From: Planctomycetaceae bacterium
GTDB lineage: Bacteria > Planctomycetota > Planctomycetia > Planctomycetales > Planctomycetaceae
Direction: 5' to 3'
Length of the DNA stretch: 6,276 bases
Assembly: GCA_027080405.1 (NCBI GenBank)
Contig: JALWSL010000297.1
Coordinates: 362-6,637, forward strand
Shown here: positions 1 to 5,536 of the stretch, one piece after another
Layout of the letters: each line of letters opens with the position of its first letter
Numbering within the stretch: the first letter of the stretch is position 1
The notes under the pieces: generated by a model
The model's database searches: none
Seen by the model: only the letters and a program-made list of their open reading frames with translations
Told to the model about the DNA's origin: nothing
Position numbers and translations under genes: made by a program

Positions 1-510
1 GTCAATTTCGGCGTTATCTACGGCCAGAGTTCATTTGGTCTGGCGGCTTCGCTGAACATTCCGCAGGAACAGGCCGCGGAATTCATCGACGATTATTTCG
101 CCCGTTATCCTGGTGTCGAACAGTTTATCGAACAGACACTCGAAGAATGTCACCGAACCGGTTATGCCTACACGATTCTTGGTCGCAGACGTCCCATATC
201 CGGCATCAAAAATATTCAGGGACGTAATCGCAATATGCCCGAACGGACCGCCATCAATACGGTGATACAGGGGTCTGCGGCGGATTTGATCAAACTGGCC
301 ATGCTCCACGTCCATGAAGCGATTCAGGCATCGTCCCTGAAAGCGAAAATGCTGTTGCAAATTCATGATGAACTTGTATTTGAATCACCGGATGATGAGC
401 GGGAACAGTTAATCACTCTGGTTCGTGGCAAAATGGAGCAGGCGATGAATCTCGATGTTCCGCTGGTCGTAGATATCAAACATGGAAAAAACTGGTTCGA
501 TGCGGAATGA
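1..510 (+). CDS. polA: DNA polymerase I, C-terminal part of the polymerase domain (5' end outside the window)
   Basis: This is the last 169 residues of a family A DNA polymerase, the enzyme that fills gaps during excision repair and replaces RNA primers on the lagging strand. The frame is open from the first base, so the gene begins upstream. Visible residues 2-8 read NFGVIYG, the end of family motif B (the O-helix, which binds the incoming dNTP). Residues 120-128 read QIHDELVFE, motif C, where D123 and E124 belong to the catalytic metal site. Between them lie the expected YFARYPGV and GRRRPI segments and the ERTAINTVIQGSAAD helix (about 80-94). The protein ends NWFDAE, close to the E. coli ending, so the C-terminus is intact. 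The 5'-nuclease and 3'-5' exonuclease domains cannot be judged. The stop codon lies inside an 11-bp tandem duplication. Identification is very secure. Confidence 0.97.
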   Translation, partial: VNFGVIYGQSSFGLAASLNIPQEQAAEFIDDYFARYPGVEQFIEQTLEECHRTGYAYTILGRRRPISGIKNIQGRNRNMPERTAINTVIQGSAADLIKLAMLHVHEAIQASSLKAKMLLQIHDELVFESPDDEREQLITLVRGKMEQAMNLDVPLVVDIKHGKNWFDAE

Positions 511-523
511 ACGCGGAATGAAC
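502..523. repeat. 11-bp perfect tandem duplication across the polA stop codon
   Basis: GCGGAATGAAC occurs twice in direct succession (502-512 and 513-523). The first copy contains the polA stop TGA at 508-510, so the second copy is a duplicate of the gene's last codons lying just outside it. This looks like replication slippage. The duplication does not alter the protein because the first stop is used. Confidence 0.85.
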
Positions 524-554
524 AAGGGGACGGATTATTATCGCGCTGTCCTGC

Positions 555-593
555 ATACTTTCGAGCAATACTTTCGGGCGATTCTTTCGGGCA
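555..593. repeat. Three tandem 13-bp repeats
   Basis: Units start at 555, 568 and 581 with an exact 13-bp period. The shared core is CTTTCG(A/G)GC, at 558, 571 and 584. Units 1 and 2 begin ATAC and unit 3 begins ATTC; the other differences are the A/G in the core of unit 1 and the final base of unit 2. Function unknown. The array lies in the polA 3' region, 63 bp or more before the promoter candidate of the next gene. Confidence 0.8.
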
Positions 594-613
594 AGCTGAC
601 CAAAGCACACAAA

Positions 614-645
614 ATAACATGAATATAACATGAAATAACATGAAT
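614..645. repeat. Three tandem ATAACATGAA(T) repeats
   Basis: ATAACATGAA recurs at 614, 625 and 635, with periods of 11 and 10 bp and a T ending the first and third copies. It is A+T-rich and close to helical-repeat spacing, so copies face the same side of the DNA. It may be a protein-binding array or simple slippage sequence. It sits just upstream of the promoter candidate at 656-683. Confidence 0.75.
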
Positions 646-655
646 GGATTCGTCA

Positions 656-683
656 TTGATTGAATTACACTCCTGCATAGAAT
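656..683 (+). promoter_or_regulatory. Sigma-70-type promoter candidate for the YHS-like gene
   Basis: A -35-like TTGATT (656-661) is followed after 16 bp by a -10-like TAGAAT (678-683, five of six consensus bases). Transcription would begin near 690, giving a leader of about 54 nt before the ATG at 744. It is the best promoter-like pair I see in the polA-downstream gap. It was judged by eye only. Confidence 0.45.
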
Positions 684-697
684 ACCCTCTGGGAGTG
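668..697. promoter_or_regulatory. Dyad flanking the -10 box, possible operator
   Basis: CACTCC at 668-673 and GGAGTG at 692-697 are perfect inverted copies, with a further T-G wobble inside (674 and 691). The -10 hexamer of the promoter candidate sits between the arms. Such a layout suits a dimeric repressor. It could also be chance, because the half-sites are only 6 bp. Confidence 0.3.
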
Positions 698-743
698 ACG
701 TGTTCCGGCGCAAGAATTTGTGAATGGGATGGGGGTGGATGTG

Positions 744-1445
744 ATGGAGGAGTCGTCAAGTTTTGTCGAGCGCATTCAGGCGGAAGTTGAAGCGGCCGAA
801 CAGCGAATCCGGAAGTTGCGGGAAGAGAAGCTGCAGGATTTCGAACAACTCAGGGCCAGGCACGAAAAAAGTGACCGGGAATCTGAGCGGATTGTGGAGG
901 AAATCATTTTACCGAGAATGCAGCAGTTGGTATCGGTGTTTGGCAAGACCGAATTCCTGGAAAGAGACAGCCGCGATCAGACCGCTCTCGTTTTGAAGTT
1001 TCCTCAAACGGTAAGGTTTCCGGCGAGAACGACGTTGCGGATGAGCGTCGCTCACGATCAGGAGATCAGGAACCTGCTGATTCACTACGATCTCGAGATT
1101 CTCCCCATCTTCATTCAGTACAACCGGCATGCCCAGTTGGAGGTTCCGCTGGATGCAATCGATGATCAGAAAATCGCCACCTGGGTGGAGGAACGACTGC
1201 TGGATTTTACCAGGACCTATCTGGAACTGGAGTTTGCGGATCAGTATCAGAAAGATAATCTGGTGACTGAACCGGTCGCAGGTTTGCGGGTTTCCAAACT
1301 GATTTGTGAAGCCAACTGCGAGTACCAGGGACATCGTTACTATTTTTTAACTGAAAAGAACAAGGAACAGTTTCTGAAAGATCCGTCACGATACATATTC
1401 GCCGAGACCATCAAGGAACCGGCGAGTCAGAGTCAGGAGAAGTGA
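744..1445 (+). CDS. Coiled-coil protein with degenerate C-terminal YHS-like domain
   Basis: This predicts 233 residues with no signal peptide or membrane segment, so it is probably cytoplasmic. Residues 5-55 are charged and heptad-like (EVEAAEQRIRKLREEKLQDF) and probably form a coiled coil. Residues 56-170 form a middle region I cannot assign to a named family. Residues 176-217 resemble a YHS domain: EPVAGL, then YQG (194-196), YYF (199-201), F210, DP (213-214) and Y217. YHS domains often bind metal through cysteines in DPVCGM and FCS..C, but here these positions read EPVAGL and FLTEKN. Metal binding by the usual ligands is therefore unlikely, though C188 and C192 remain. I chose ATG 744 because GGTGGA lies just upstream. 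In-frame starts at GTG 720 and ATG 729 are possible but lack a clear ribosome site. The stop is 50 bp before the next start. Function unknown. Confidence 0.85.
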   Translation: MEESSSFVERIQAEVEAAEQRIRKLREEKLQDFEQLRARHEKSDRESERIVEEIILPRMQQLVSVFGKTEFLERDSRDQTALVLKFPQTVRFPARTTLRMSVAHDQEIRNLLIHYDLEILPIFIQYNRHAQLEVPLDAIDDQKIATWVEERLLDFTRTYLELEFADQYQKDNLVTEPVAGLRVSKLICEANCEYQGHRYYFLTEKNKEQFLKDPSRYIFAETIKEPASQSQEK

Positions 1446-1480
1446 AACCGTTTCAGATTTCGTCCGGAATATCTTGTCGC

Positions 1481-1487
1481 AGGAAAG
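1481..1487 (+). promoter_or_regulatory. Ribosome binding site that fixes the kinase-like start
   Basis: AGGAAAG lies 8 nt before ATG 1496. It favours this start over the in-frame GTG at 1442, which overlaps the previous stop codon and has no comparable site. The extra 18 residues from that GTG do not resemble the family's N-terminus. Confidence 0.75.
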
Positions 1488-1495
1488 AAAGCACC

Positions 1496-2206
1496 ATGAC
1501 AGCACAACAAAGTCAAACCGAACAGCAGGCAGCCAACTACCTTTCGGAATGGATCAGCAATCGACAGTTTGAGGAATTTGCCGATCGCCAGAATCTGCAT
1601 CATCAATTGGGGCCTTATGTTTCAATCTCCCGTGAATCGGGAGTCGGCGGCAGTTATATTGCCCAGTTGCTCGGAAAAAAACTGGGCTGGGAGGTAATTG
1701 ACAGGCAGATCGTCGATTACATGGCCGAGAAATACGATGTTTCCAAAATGGTGGTGGAAAATCTGGATGAAAAAAATTCCGCCCTTGTCGGCGAGTTCTT
1801 TTCCTCTTTGATTCTGGATCGGGACTTCTCGCAACCGGCCTATCTGCATCAGTTGAACCGGTTGATTCTGCTGGCGGCTGTTCACGGGAAGGTAGTCCTT
1901 GTCGGTCGGGGAGCCGGTTTCATTCTCCCGCCGGAAAAGGGTCTTTCGGTACGGTTGATCGCTTCTGAACAGGAACGTATTGATCGATTTGCAAAGCACA
2001 AGAACGTGCCTGCCCATGAGGCGAAAAAACAGATCCATCGAATTGATGCCCAACGTAAAGAATTTATCAGGAAGAACTATGGAGCTGATTGCAGCGATCC
2101 CCTTCAGTACGATTTGACGATAAACGTGACCAACCAGACGGCTGAGCAGACGGCTGACCTCATTGCCAGCTCCTGCCATACGTTGCTTGATGGGATGGAG
2201 AAATGA
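1496..2206 (+). CDS. Cytidylate kinase-like family protein
   Basis: This 236-residue soluble protein resembles the Cytidylate_kin2-type P-loop family. Members share the nucleoside monophosphate kinase fold but mostly have unproven substrates. Residues 42-56 read VSISRESGVGGSYIA, the family's glycine-rich nucleotide loop in place of a classic GxxGxGK(S/T). After it come LGWEVIDRQIV (63-73) and VVLVGRGAGF (133-142). Then SVRLIAS (151-157) is followed by R162, in the region that would form the lid and phosphate-binding arginines. Residues 184-196 (DAQRKEFIRKNYG) and YDLTINV (205-211) are also family-typical. About 40 N-terminal residues precede the fold. It lies 50 bp behind the YHS-like gene on the same strand, so the two are probably co-transcribed. 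Whether it phosphorylates CMP or dCMP is not shown by the sequence; it may have a regulatory or other kinase role. Confidence 0.85.
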   Translation: MTAQQSQTEQQAANYLSEWISNRQFEEFADRQNLHHQLGPYVSISRESGVGGSYIAQLLGKKLGWEVIDRQIVDYMAEKYDVSKMVVENLDEKNSALVGEFFSSLILDRDFSQPAYLHQLNRLILLAAVHGKVVLVGRGAGFILPPEKGLSVRLIASEQERIDRFAKHKNVPAHEAKKQIHRIDAQRKEFIRKNYGADCSDPLQYDLTINVTNQTAEQTADLIASSCHTLLDGMEK

Positions 2207-2215
2207 TATGCGGTG

Positions 2216-2288
2216 GGGAGTTCTGGAAGGCTGACGTCACAGGCATTCCAGGCCACATCCCGAGACAGACCCGGCACGGCTGGTCTGT
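2216..2288 (+). terminator. Two tandem hairpins after the kinase-like gene
   Basis: The first arm pairs CTGGAA (2223-2228) with TTCCAG (2246-2251), continues as GC/GC after a G-A mismatch, and may be closed by GGGA (2216-2219) with TCCC (2258-2261). The second is a perfect 7-bp stem, ACAGACC (2265-2271) with GGTCTGT (2282-2288). Neither is followed by a T-run, so these are not standard intrinsic terminators. They could be 3'-end stabilisers or Rho-linked ends. The rest of the 219-bp gap before the HAD gene shows no gene and no convincing promoter. Confidence 0.35.
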
Positions 2289-2425
2289 TCTGACCGCTGT
2301 AACCAAAATGAGATTTTCGAAAGTTTTCGCACCGTTCGTAAACTTGAACAGTTAGTAGTGCAGACGACCGGGTTACTCAGGAAAAGCTGATTGGCCGGCA
2401 CGAGATTCTGGCAGGTTTCCGTTTT

Positions 2426-3121
2426 ATGGCACCCGTTTTCCTGTTTGATATCGATGGCACTCTGCTGGATTCCGGTCATGCGGGACAAAAAGCGATGGAG
2501 GAGGCGCTGCGGCTCGAATTTGGCATTGACGAGGTGACCTGCGATATATCGTTCGCGGGGAGAACCGAACGGAGTATTGTGACCGACCTGCTGACCGGGC
2601 ACGGACTCCGTTCGACAGAGGAGGATTTTGCCAGATTTCGGCAGCGATATTTCAATCTGTTGCCCGGATATCTCAACAGCAAACAGGGCCGTGTGTTGCC
2701 CGGAGTTCGTGAACTGCTCGATTCGCTCTCCGGGCGTCTGCCTGACTGTTCGCAGGAGTCCGTCGGCTTGCTGACGGGAAATTTTAAGCAAAGTGGCTGG
2801 ATGAAAGTTCGGCACTTCAAACTCGAACACCATTTCTCTTTCGGTGTATTTGGTGACGGGCACTATCATCGAGATGATATGGCACGCGAAGCCGCTGACT
2901 GCCTGGCTCGTCAGGGGTTGATCGACAGCGATTCTGTCTGGATTATTGGCGATACGCCAGCCGATGTCCAATGTGCCCGTGCGATTGGCGCCAACTGCCT
3001 GGCAGTCGCCTCCGGGATTTACTCCCGCAAAGAGCTTGAATCGAGCAGGCCGGATGCCCTGGTCGACAATTTTGAGGACCCCGATCGTATCCTCGATATT
3101 CTCCTCGGTGAGGCTCGTTGA
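2426..3121 (+). CDS. HAD-superfamily hydrolase, phosphoglycolate phosphatase-like
   Basis: This 231-residue cytoplasmic protein has the motifs of haloacid dehalogenase-type phosphatases, which form a phospho-aspartate intermediate. Motif I is FDIDGTLLDS (7-16), with nucleophile D8 and acid/base D10. A helical cap follows (about 17-90). Motif II is LLTGN (115-119), with T117. K127 in WMKVRHF is the likely motif III lysine. Motif IV is IIGDTPAD (173-180), with D176 and D180 as metal ligands. The segment after motif III reads GVFGDGHYHRDDM rather than the KP..P of typical Gph/PgmB proteins, so the substrate may not be phosphoglycolate. A weak GCAGG at 2411-2415 precedes the ATG. It stands 219 bp behind the kinase-like gene and may be separately transcribed. 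The fold is certain; the substrate is unknown. Confidence 0.92.
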   Translation: MAPVFLFDIDGTLLDSGHAGQKAMEEALRLEFGIDEVTCDISFAGRTERSIVTDLLTGHGLRSTEEDFARFRQRYFNLLPGYLNSKQGRVLPGVRELLDSLSGRLPDCSQESVGLLTGNFKQSGWMKVRHFKLEHHFSFGVFGDGHYHRDDMAREAADCLARQGLIDSDSVWIIGDTPADVQCARAIGANCLAVASGIYSRKELESSRPDALVDNFEDPDRILDILLGEAR

Positions 3122-3160
3122 TCAAGTTCCTCGTCAGTTAAGACTGTAACGATTACGCCG

Positions 3161-3187
3161 GTTGCCCGGACGCCTGTTCGTTATAAT
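3161..3187 (+). promoter_or_regulatory. Promoter candidate for the thioredoxin gene
   Basis: A perfect -10 hexamer TATAAT lies at 3182-3187. The best -35-like sequence, GTTGCC at 3161-3166, is poor and only 15 bp away, so an activator or a different -35 may be used. A 6-bp inverted repeat, CGATTA (3150-3155) and TAATCG (3184-3189), encloses the region. The leader would be about 115 nt and contains a hairpin with stem GGGCA/TGCCC (3247-3259). Confidence 0.4.
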
Positions 3188-3307
3188 CGCGTGATTGCAC
3201 CTGTTTGCGTGAAGAAAGCTGTCCCTTTCCCCAACATGCTTTCGCTGGGCAACGTGCCCGACCGATACAGAACAGGAATAGTTGCCAATAGCGAATTGGG
3301 GAAGCTC

Positions 3308-4330
3308 ATGCGATCAACACGTTTATTTCTTTTACGCTGCTGGATTTCTGTTGCAATGCTGGTCCTTGCAAGTTCCGTTTCAGGCCAGGCTGCAGAAACC
3401 AGATTTGAGTATCACGATTTTCGGGAAGCACTCAAACAGGCTCGTGAGCACGATTTACCGATGATCGTGCATTTTTCGACAACCTGGTGCGGCCCGTGCA
3501 GGACGATGAATCAAATGGTCTTTTCTTCTCCGCAGTTGAAAGAAGCTCTTGCGGGAAAAATCATATTGGTCAAGGTGGATGGCGATCAGTCTCCCGAACT
3601 GGTGAGAATGTATCAGATCACACAATACCCGACCGATTTGTTTGTGGATCCTGACGGTCGGGTTTTGGGGACTTCCTCCGGAACGACGGGATTGAACGAA
3701 TACATCACCCAGGCGCTTCAGGTGCAGGCGCGGTATCAACAGACGAAAAAGATTTTGGCGAGCAGAAACAAATCCGGCCATTCTCCTGCAAAAACCTCTC
3801 CGCTGGATGTCAGATTGGGGCAGCCCGCTCCGTTCCCCCGTGAATTGTTCGAGCCAGCCAATCTTCCTGCCGAACAGTTGGCCCAATCCGATCTGGAAGA
3901 ACGAGTTCCCGATCCGCGCGAGATTGATGAACAGACCGAACAGAGCGAACCGGAAGTTGTCTTTATCGCGCTGGATGGCTATTGCCCGGTCAAACTGTAT
4001 CAGGAGAGAGCCTGGGTCCGCGGGAACCCAAAGTGGACTGTTCAATATCGACAACAGAAATATCTTTTTTCGGATGCGGAGTCGCGGGATCTGTTTGAAG
4101 CTGATCCTCAGAAATACGCCCCTCGACTGCTCGGTTGCGATCCCGTCATCATGTGGGAAACGGATCGTGCCATTCCAGGGTCAACAGAATTCGCAGCCTA
4201 CTATAATGACAGTCTTTACCTGTTCAGCACGGCTGAAAATCGTGAAATATTCGAAATCGATCCAGAGCGATACATCAATACCAGACATGTTCTTGCCCCT
4301 CGCGATGTTGAAGCAACTTTGATACGTTGA
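3308..4330 (+). CDS. Secreted thioredoxin-like protein with two C-terminal YHS-like repeats
   Basis: This predicts 340 residues. Residues 1-29 form a signal peptide: basic MRSTRLFLLR, a hydrophobic core ending near LVLASS, and a likely cut between about G26 and A29. It should therefore act outside the cytoplasmic membrane. Residues 32-145 form a thioredoxin fold with redox site W60-C61-G62-P63-C64 and a cis-proline at P108 (QYPT). A proline- and acid-rich linker (about 155-217) leads to two related repeats. The first (222-270) starts LDGYCPV and ends LFEADPQKY. The second (276-322) starts GCDPV and ends IFEIDPERY. Each has a Y/L-LFS core, as in YHS-like domains, with one cysteine (C226, C277). 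Likely role: disulfide exchange or metal-linked redox handling in the periplasm; the partner is unknown. ATG 3308 was chosen for the signal peptide and the GGGG at 3298-3301; a GTG at 3191 would bury the signal. Confidence 0.88.
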   Translation: MRSTRLFLLRCWISVAMLVLASSVSGQAAETRFEYHDFREALKQAREHDLPMIVHFSTTWCGPCRTMNQMVFSSPQLKEALAGKIILVKVDGDQSPELVRMYQITQYPTDLFVDPDGRVLGTSSGTTGLNEYITQALQVQARYQQTKKILASRNKSGHSPAKTSPLDVRLGQPAPFPRELFEPANLPAEQLAQSDLEERVPDPREIDEQTEQSEPEVVFIALDGYCPVKLYQERAWVRGNPKWTVQYRQQKYLFSDAESRDLFEADPQKYAPRLLGCDPVIMWETDRAIPGSTEFAAYYNDSLYLFSTAENREIFEIDPERYINTRHVLAPRDVEATLIR

Positions 4331-4349
4331 CGCCCTCTTCCGTCAGGGC
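4328..4349 (+). terminator. Weak, mutually exclusive hairpins at the thioredoxin stop codon
   Basis: Two 5-bp stems compete here: TGACG (4328-4332) with CGTCA (4341-4345), and GCCCT (4332-4336) with AGGGC (4345-4349). There is no T-run. This is a possible transcript-end structure only. Confidence 0.25.
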
Positions 4350-4672
4350 CTGTGGTATCGGGCTGCCTGTTTTCGTAAACCGTCGTGCTGATGCTCGTTG
4401 GTTTGTTGAGACACGTCTGTTTCATATAACGTGGAGCCCTGCGGACTTGAGATTCTGCTGGTCAACGGGCTGTTCTGTCTGAGGGGATCCTCTGTTTGAC
4501 CTGTTGTGCTTGTCGATCTTGCGAATATCCTCGTTCTTGTGGACATCGTCAATTTCGAACGATGCTTGGCAGTGACAGATGGGCTATCATGGAAGTGCGA
4601 ACGAGAAAGAGAGCGCGAAATCGGCTTGTTTTTTCCCTTTTTCTGCATTTTTCCAGCTTTTCACAAGAAGGA
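4331..4672. other. 342-bp gap after the thioredoxin gene, no gene seen
   Basis: I see no credible coding sequence on either strand. A 6-bp perfect stem, GGTCAA (4460-4465) with TTGACC (4496-4501), encloses a second one, GAGG (4481-4484) with CCTC (4489-4492) around a GGAT loop. A weak promoter-like pair, TTGTTG (4403-4408), 16 bp, TATAAC (4425-4430), could start transcription near 4437. The 3' end of the gap carries the phased T-tracts. Confidence 0.4.
4629..4661. promoter_or_regulatory. Four phased T-tracts upstream of a strong promoter
   Basis: T-runs lie at 4629-4634, 4638-4642, 4648-4652 and 4658-4661, with centres about 9-10 bp apart, close to one helical turn. Phased A/T tracts bend DNA. 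In this position, roughly 47-80 bp before the predicted start, they could raise promoter strength as an upstream element or curved region. The spacing is read directly; the role is inferred. Confidence 0.5.
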
Positions 4673-4701
4673 TTGACACGGAACGGTGAGTAAGCCATAC
4701 T
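4673..4701 (+). promoter_or_regulatory. Strong sigma-70-type promoter facing the non-coding region
   Basis: A perfect -35 TTGACA (4673-4678) is followed by exactly 17 bp and CATACT (4696-4701), which matches four of six -10 consensus bases. Transcription is expected to start near 4707-4709. This is the best promoter in the window. It does not directly precede a protein gene: the first good start codon downstream is 1.4 kb away at 6142. Confidence 0.65.
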
Positions 4702-4723
4702 TAGGTATATGGATTATTGCTGA

Positions 4724-4777
4724 TCCGTAACCAGCTTGCTGCCGAAACAGGAGTTTCGGAGTGGTTGGGAGTTTTTT
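4724..4777 (+). terminator. Hairpin plus T6 just after the promoter: terminator or attenuator
   Basis: The upper stem is perfect: CCGAAAC (4742-4748) with GTTTCGG (4753-4759) around an AGGA loop. The lower stem pairs TCC-TAACCA (4724-4733, G4727 bulged) with TGGTTGGGA (4762-4770, one G-U pair). An asymmetric internal loop separates the two. Together they give 16 pairs, followed by G and six T's (4772-4777). With a start near 4708 this would release an RNA of about 70 nt, unless read-through is permitted. The lower stem is not GC-rich, so termination may be partial. Confidence 0.5.
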
Positions 4778-4880
4778 GGTGTGTAAAGAGGAAAGCTGTT
4801 GACGAGTCGCTTGCAGTCGGGCTCGTGTTGTTATATGACGTTCACAACGCTGTCGAATTGTTTTCTTGTCACCCTTGGGG

Positions 4881-4904
4881 AATGAGCGCGGGAACGCCCT
4901 CGTT
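4881..4904 (+). other. RNA hairpin with GGAA tetraloop
   Basis: AATGAG (4881-4886) pairs with CTCGTT (4899-4904, one G-U). After one C-C mismatch, GCG (4888-4890) pairs with CGC (4895-4897). The loop is GGAA (4891-4894), a GNRA tetraloop. Two further G-U pairs can extend the base. GNRA loops often dock into receptors in large RNAs, so this supports a structured transcript. Confidence 0.5.
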
Positions 4905-4923
4905 TTGGTGTTTGCAGCAGTTC

Positions 4924-4981
4924 AACTATTCTGAAAGCGTGAATAGTTCTACGGGTGGTAATTGGATGAAGATCGCTTTCA
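4924..4981 (+). other. H-type pseudoknot candidate
   Basis: AACTATTC (4924-4931) pairs perfectly with GAATAGTT (4941-4948). The 9-nt loop contains TGAAAGCG (4932-4939), which is the perfect complement of CGCTTTCA (4974-4981) 25 nt after the stem. Pairing both gives an 8-bp stem 1, a 7-8-bp stem 2, a connecting loop of 0-1 nt and a 25-nt loop 3, which is feasible pseudoknot geometry. Alternatively, GGTG (4954-4957) with CACC (4984-4987) would place CGCTTTC in a second loop, making a kissing pair. A rival partner is AAAGCG at 5007-5012. Confidence 0.5.
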
Positions 4982-5039
4982 GGCACCTTGTGGTAGACAG
5001 GTCATAAAAGCGTCCGTTGGTAATCCGAAAATACGACAG

Positions 5040-5057
5040 TCGTGCCTGTTCGTGCCT
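5040..5057. repeat. Short tandem repeat TCGTGCCT, period 10
   Basis: TCGTGCCT occurs at 5040-5047 and 5050-5057, separated by GT. The second copy's GCC (5054-5056) can pair with GGC at 5078-5080, continuing as TCTT (5058-5061) with AAGA (5074-5077) around a bulged T, so the repeat offers alternative hairpin arms. Small, possibly chance. Confidence 0.5.
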
Positions 5058-5273
5058 TCTTATATTGGTTTTGAAGAGGCCGTTCGTTAGCACAGGAAAG
5101 AGTCGTTTTTTGTGGCTCCCGAAGGCTTTCGTTCGGAAAATAGAAACTTTCCCCCCGCTTTTTTGCCTTGCCCCATGGCAGTGGGTGGTGTTTATGCGTT
5201 TCGGGAACTGACGTTACAGGAAGCGGTAGAAGGAAAAACGTTTCGTAAGTGATTCGTGCTGAAACTTCGTCCC

Positions 5274-5298
5274 TTCCGGCCTGTTTCCAGGCTTGGAG
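5274..5298 (+). other. RNA hairpin with TTTC loop
   Basis: GCCTG (5279-5283) pairs with CAGGC (5288-5292) around TTTC. The stem extends through a G-U pair, a single bulged T (5294), CC/GG and further pairs out to 5274 and 5298, about ten pairs in all. No T-run follows. This is part of the structured region. Confidence 0.45.
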
Positions 5299-5339
5299 TT
5301 CGTCAGTTTTTTGATAGTTTAATGGATTGTTGGCTCAAT

Positions 5340-5373
5340 GTGACACAGCTGTGGCACTCCGGTAAAACGCCGG
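5340..5373 (+). other. Two adjacent hairpins
   Basis: The first pairs GTG (5340-5342) with CAC (5355-5357) and, across one A-G mismatch, CAC (5344-5346) with GTG (5351-5353) around AGCT. One base later CCGGT (5359-5363) pairs with GCCGG (5369-5373), including one U-G, around AAAAC. The two could stack end to end in an RNA. Confidence 0.35.
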
Positions 5374-5444
5374 TATGTCGATGGCAATGTGGGAAGCCGA
5401 GTTCTGAATCTGTTTGGAGCTCTTGTTTTCGACTCGGGTGTTAC

Positions 5445-5489
5445 AGGAGTATTTTCTCAGGCTTGATTTGCCACACGGTGAATTCTCCT
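5445..5489 (+). other. Long-range stem AGGAGTATT/AATTCTCCT
   Basis: Bases 5445-5453 pair with 5481-5489 in eight Watson-Crick pairs with one T-T mismatch (5450 and 5484). The enclosed 27 nt holds a weak GGC/GCC hairpin. AGGAG is also a Shine-Dalgarno-like sequence, but no plausible start codon follows it. Confidence 0.4.
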
Positions 5490-5536
5490 CATCTTTATCT
5501 GGTGGGGTCTGCAATATCGCCCGGGTGGTTGTTTGA

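Noticed and set aside
1442..1495. GTG at 1442 as start of the kinase-like gene, overlapping the previous stop
   Set aside because: ATG 1496 has a good AGGAAAG at proper spacing; the 18 extra residues are unlike the family.
2232..2239. TGACGTCA palindrome
   Set aside because: A single 8-bp palindrome inside a hairpin loop region, without a second site or promoter nearby.
2237..2971. Reverse-strand 244-codon frame
   Set aside because: Most of it is antisense to the HAD gene, whose motifs are unmistakable; the reverse product has no motif.
4343..4648. Reverse-strand 101-codon frame rich in Ser, Arg and Thr
   Set aside because: Low-complexity composition with no motif; it would read out of the phased T-tracts and into the thioredoxin 3' side. 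No ribosome site was recognised.
4788..4796. GAGGAAAGC, resembling the start of the RNase P RNA P4 helix
   Set aside because: The following bases do not match, and no matching 3' P4 strand or other RNase P RNA core sequence was found downstream.
5417..5440. TTTTCGACTC, resembling a tRNA or tmRNA T-loop
   Set aside because: The flanking bases do not form a 5-bp T-stem, and there is no acceptor stem or CCA.
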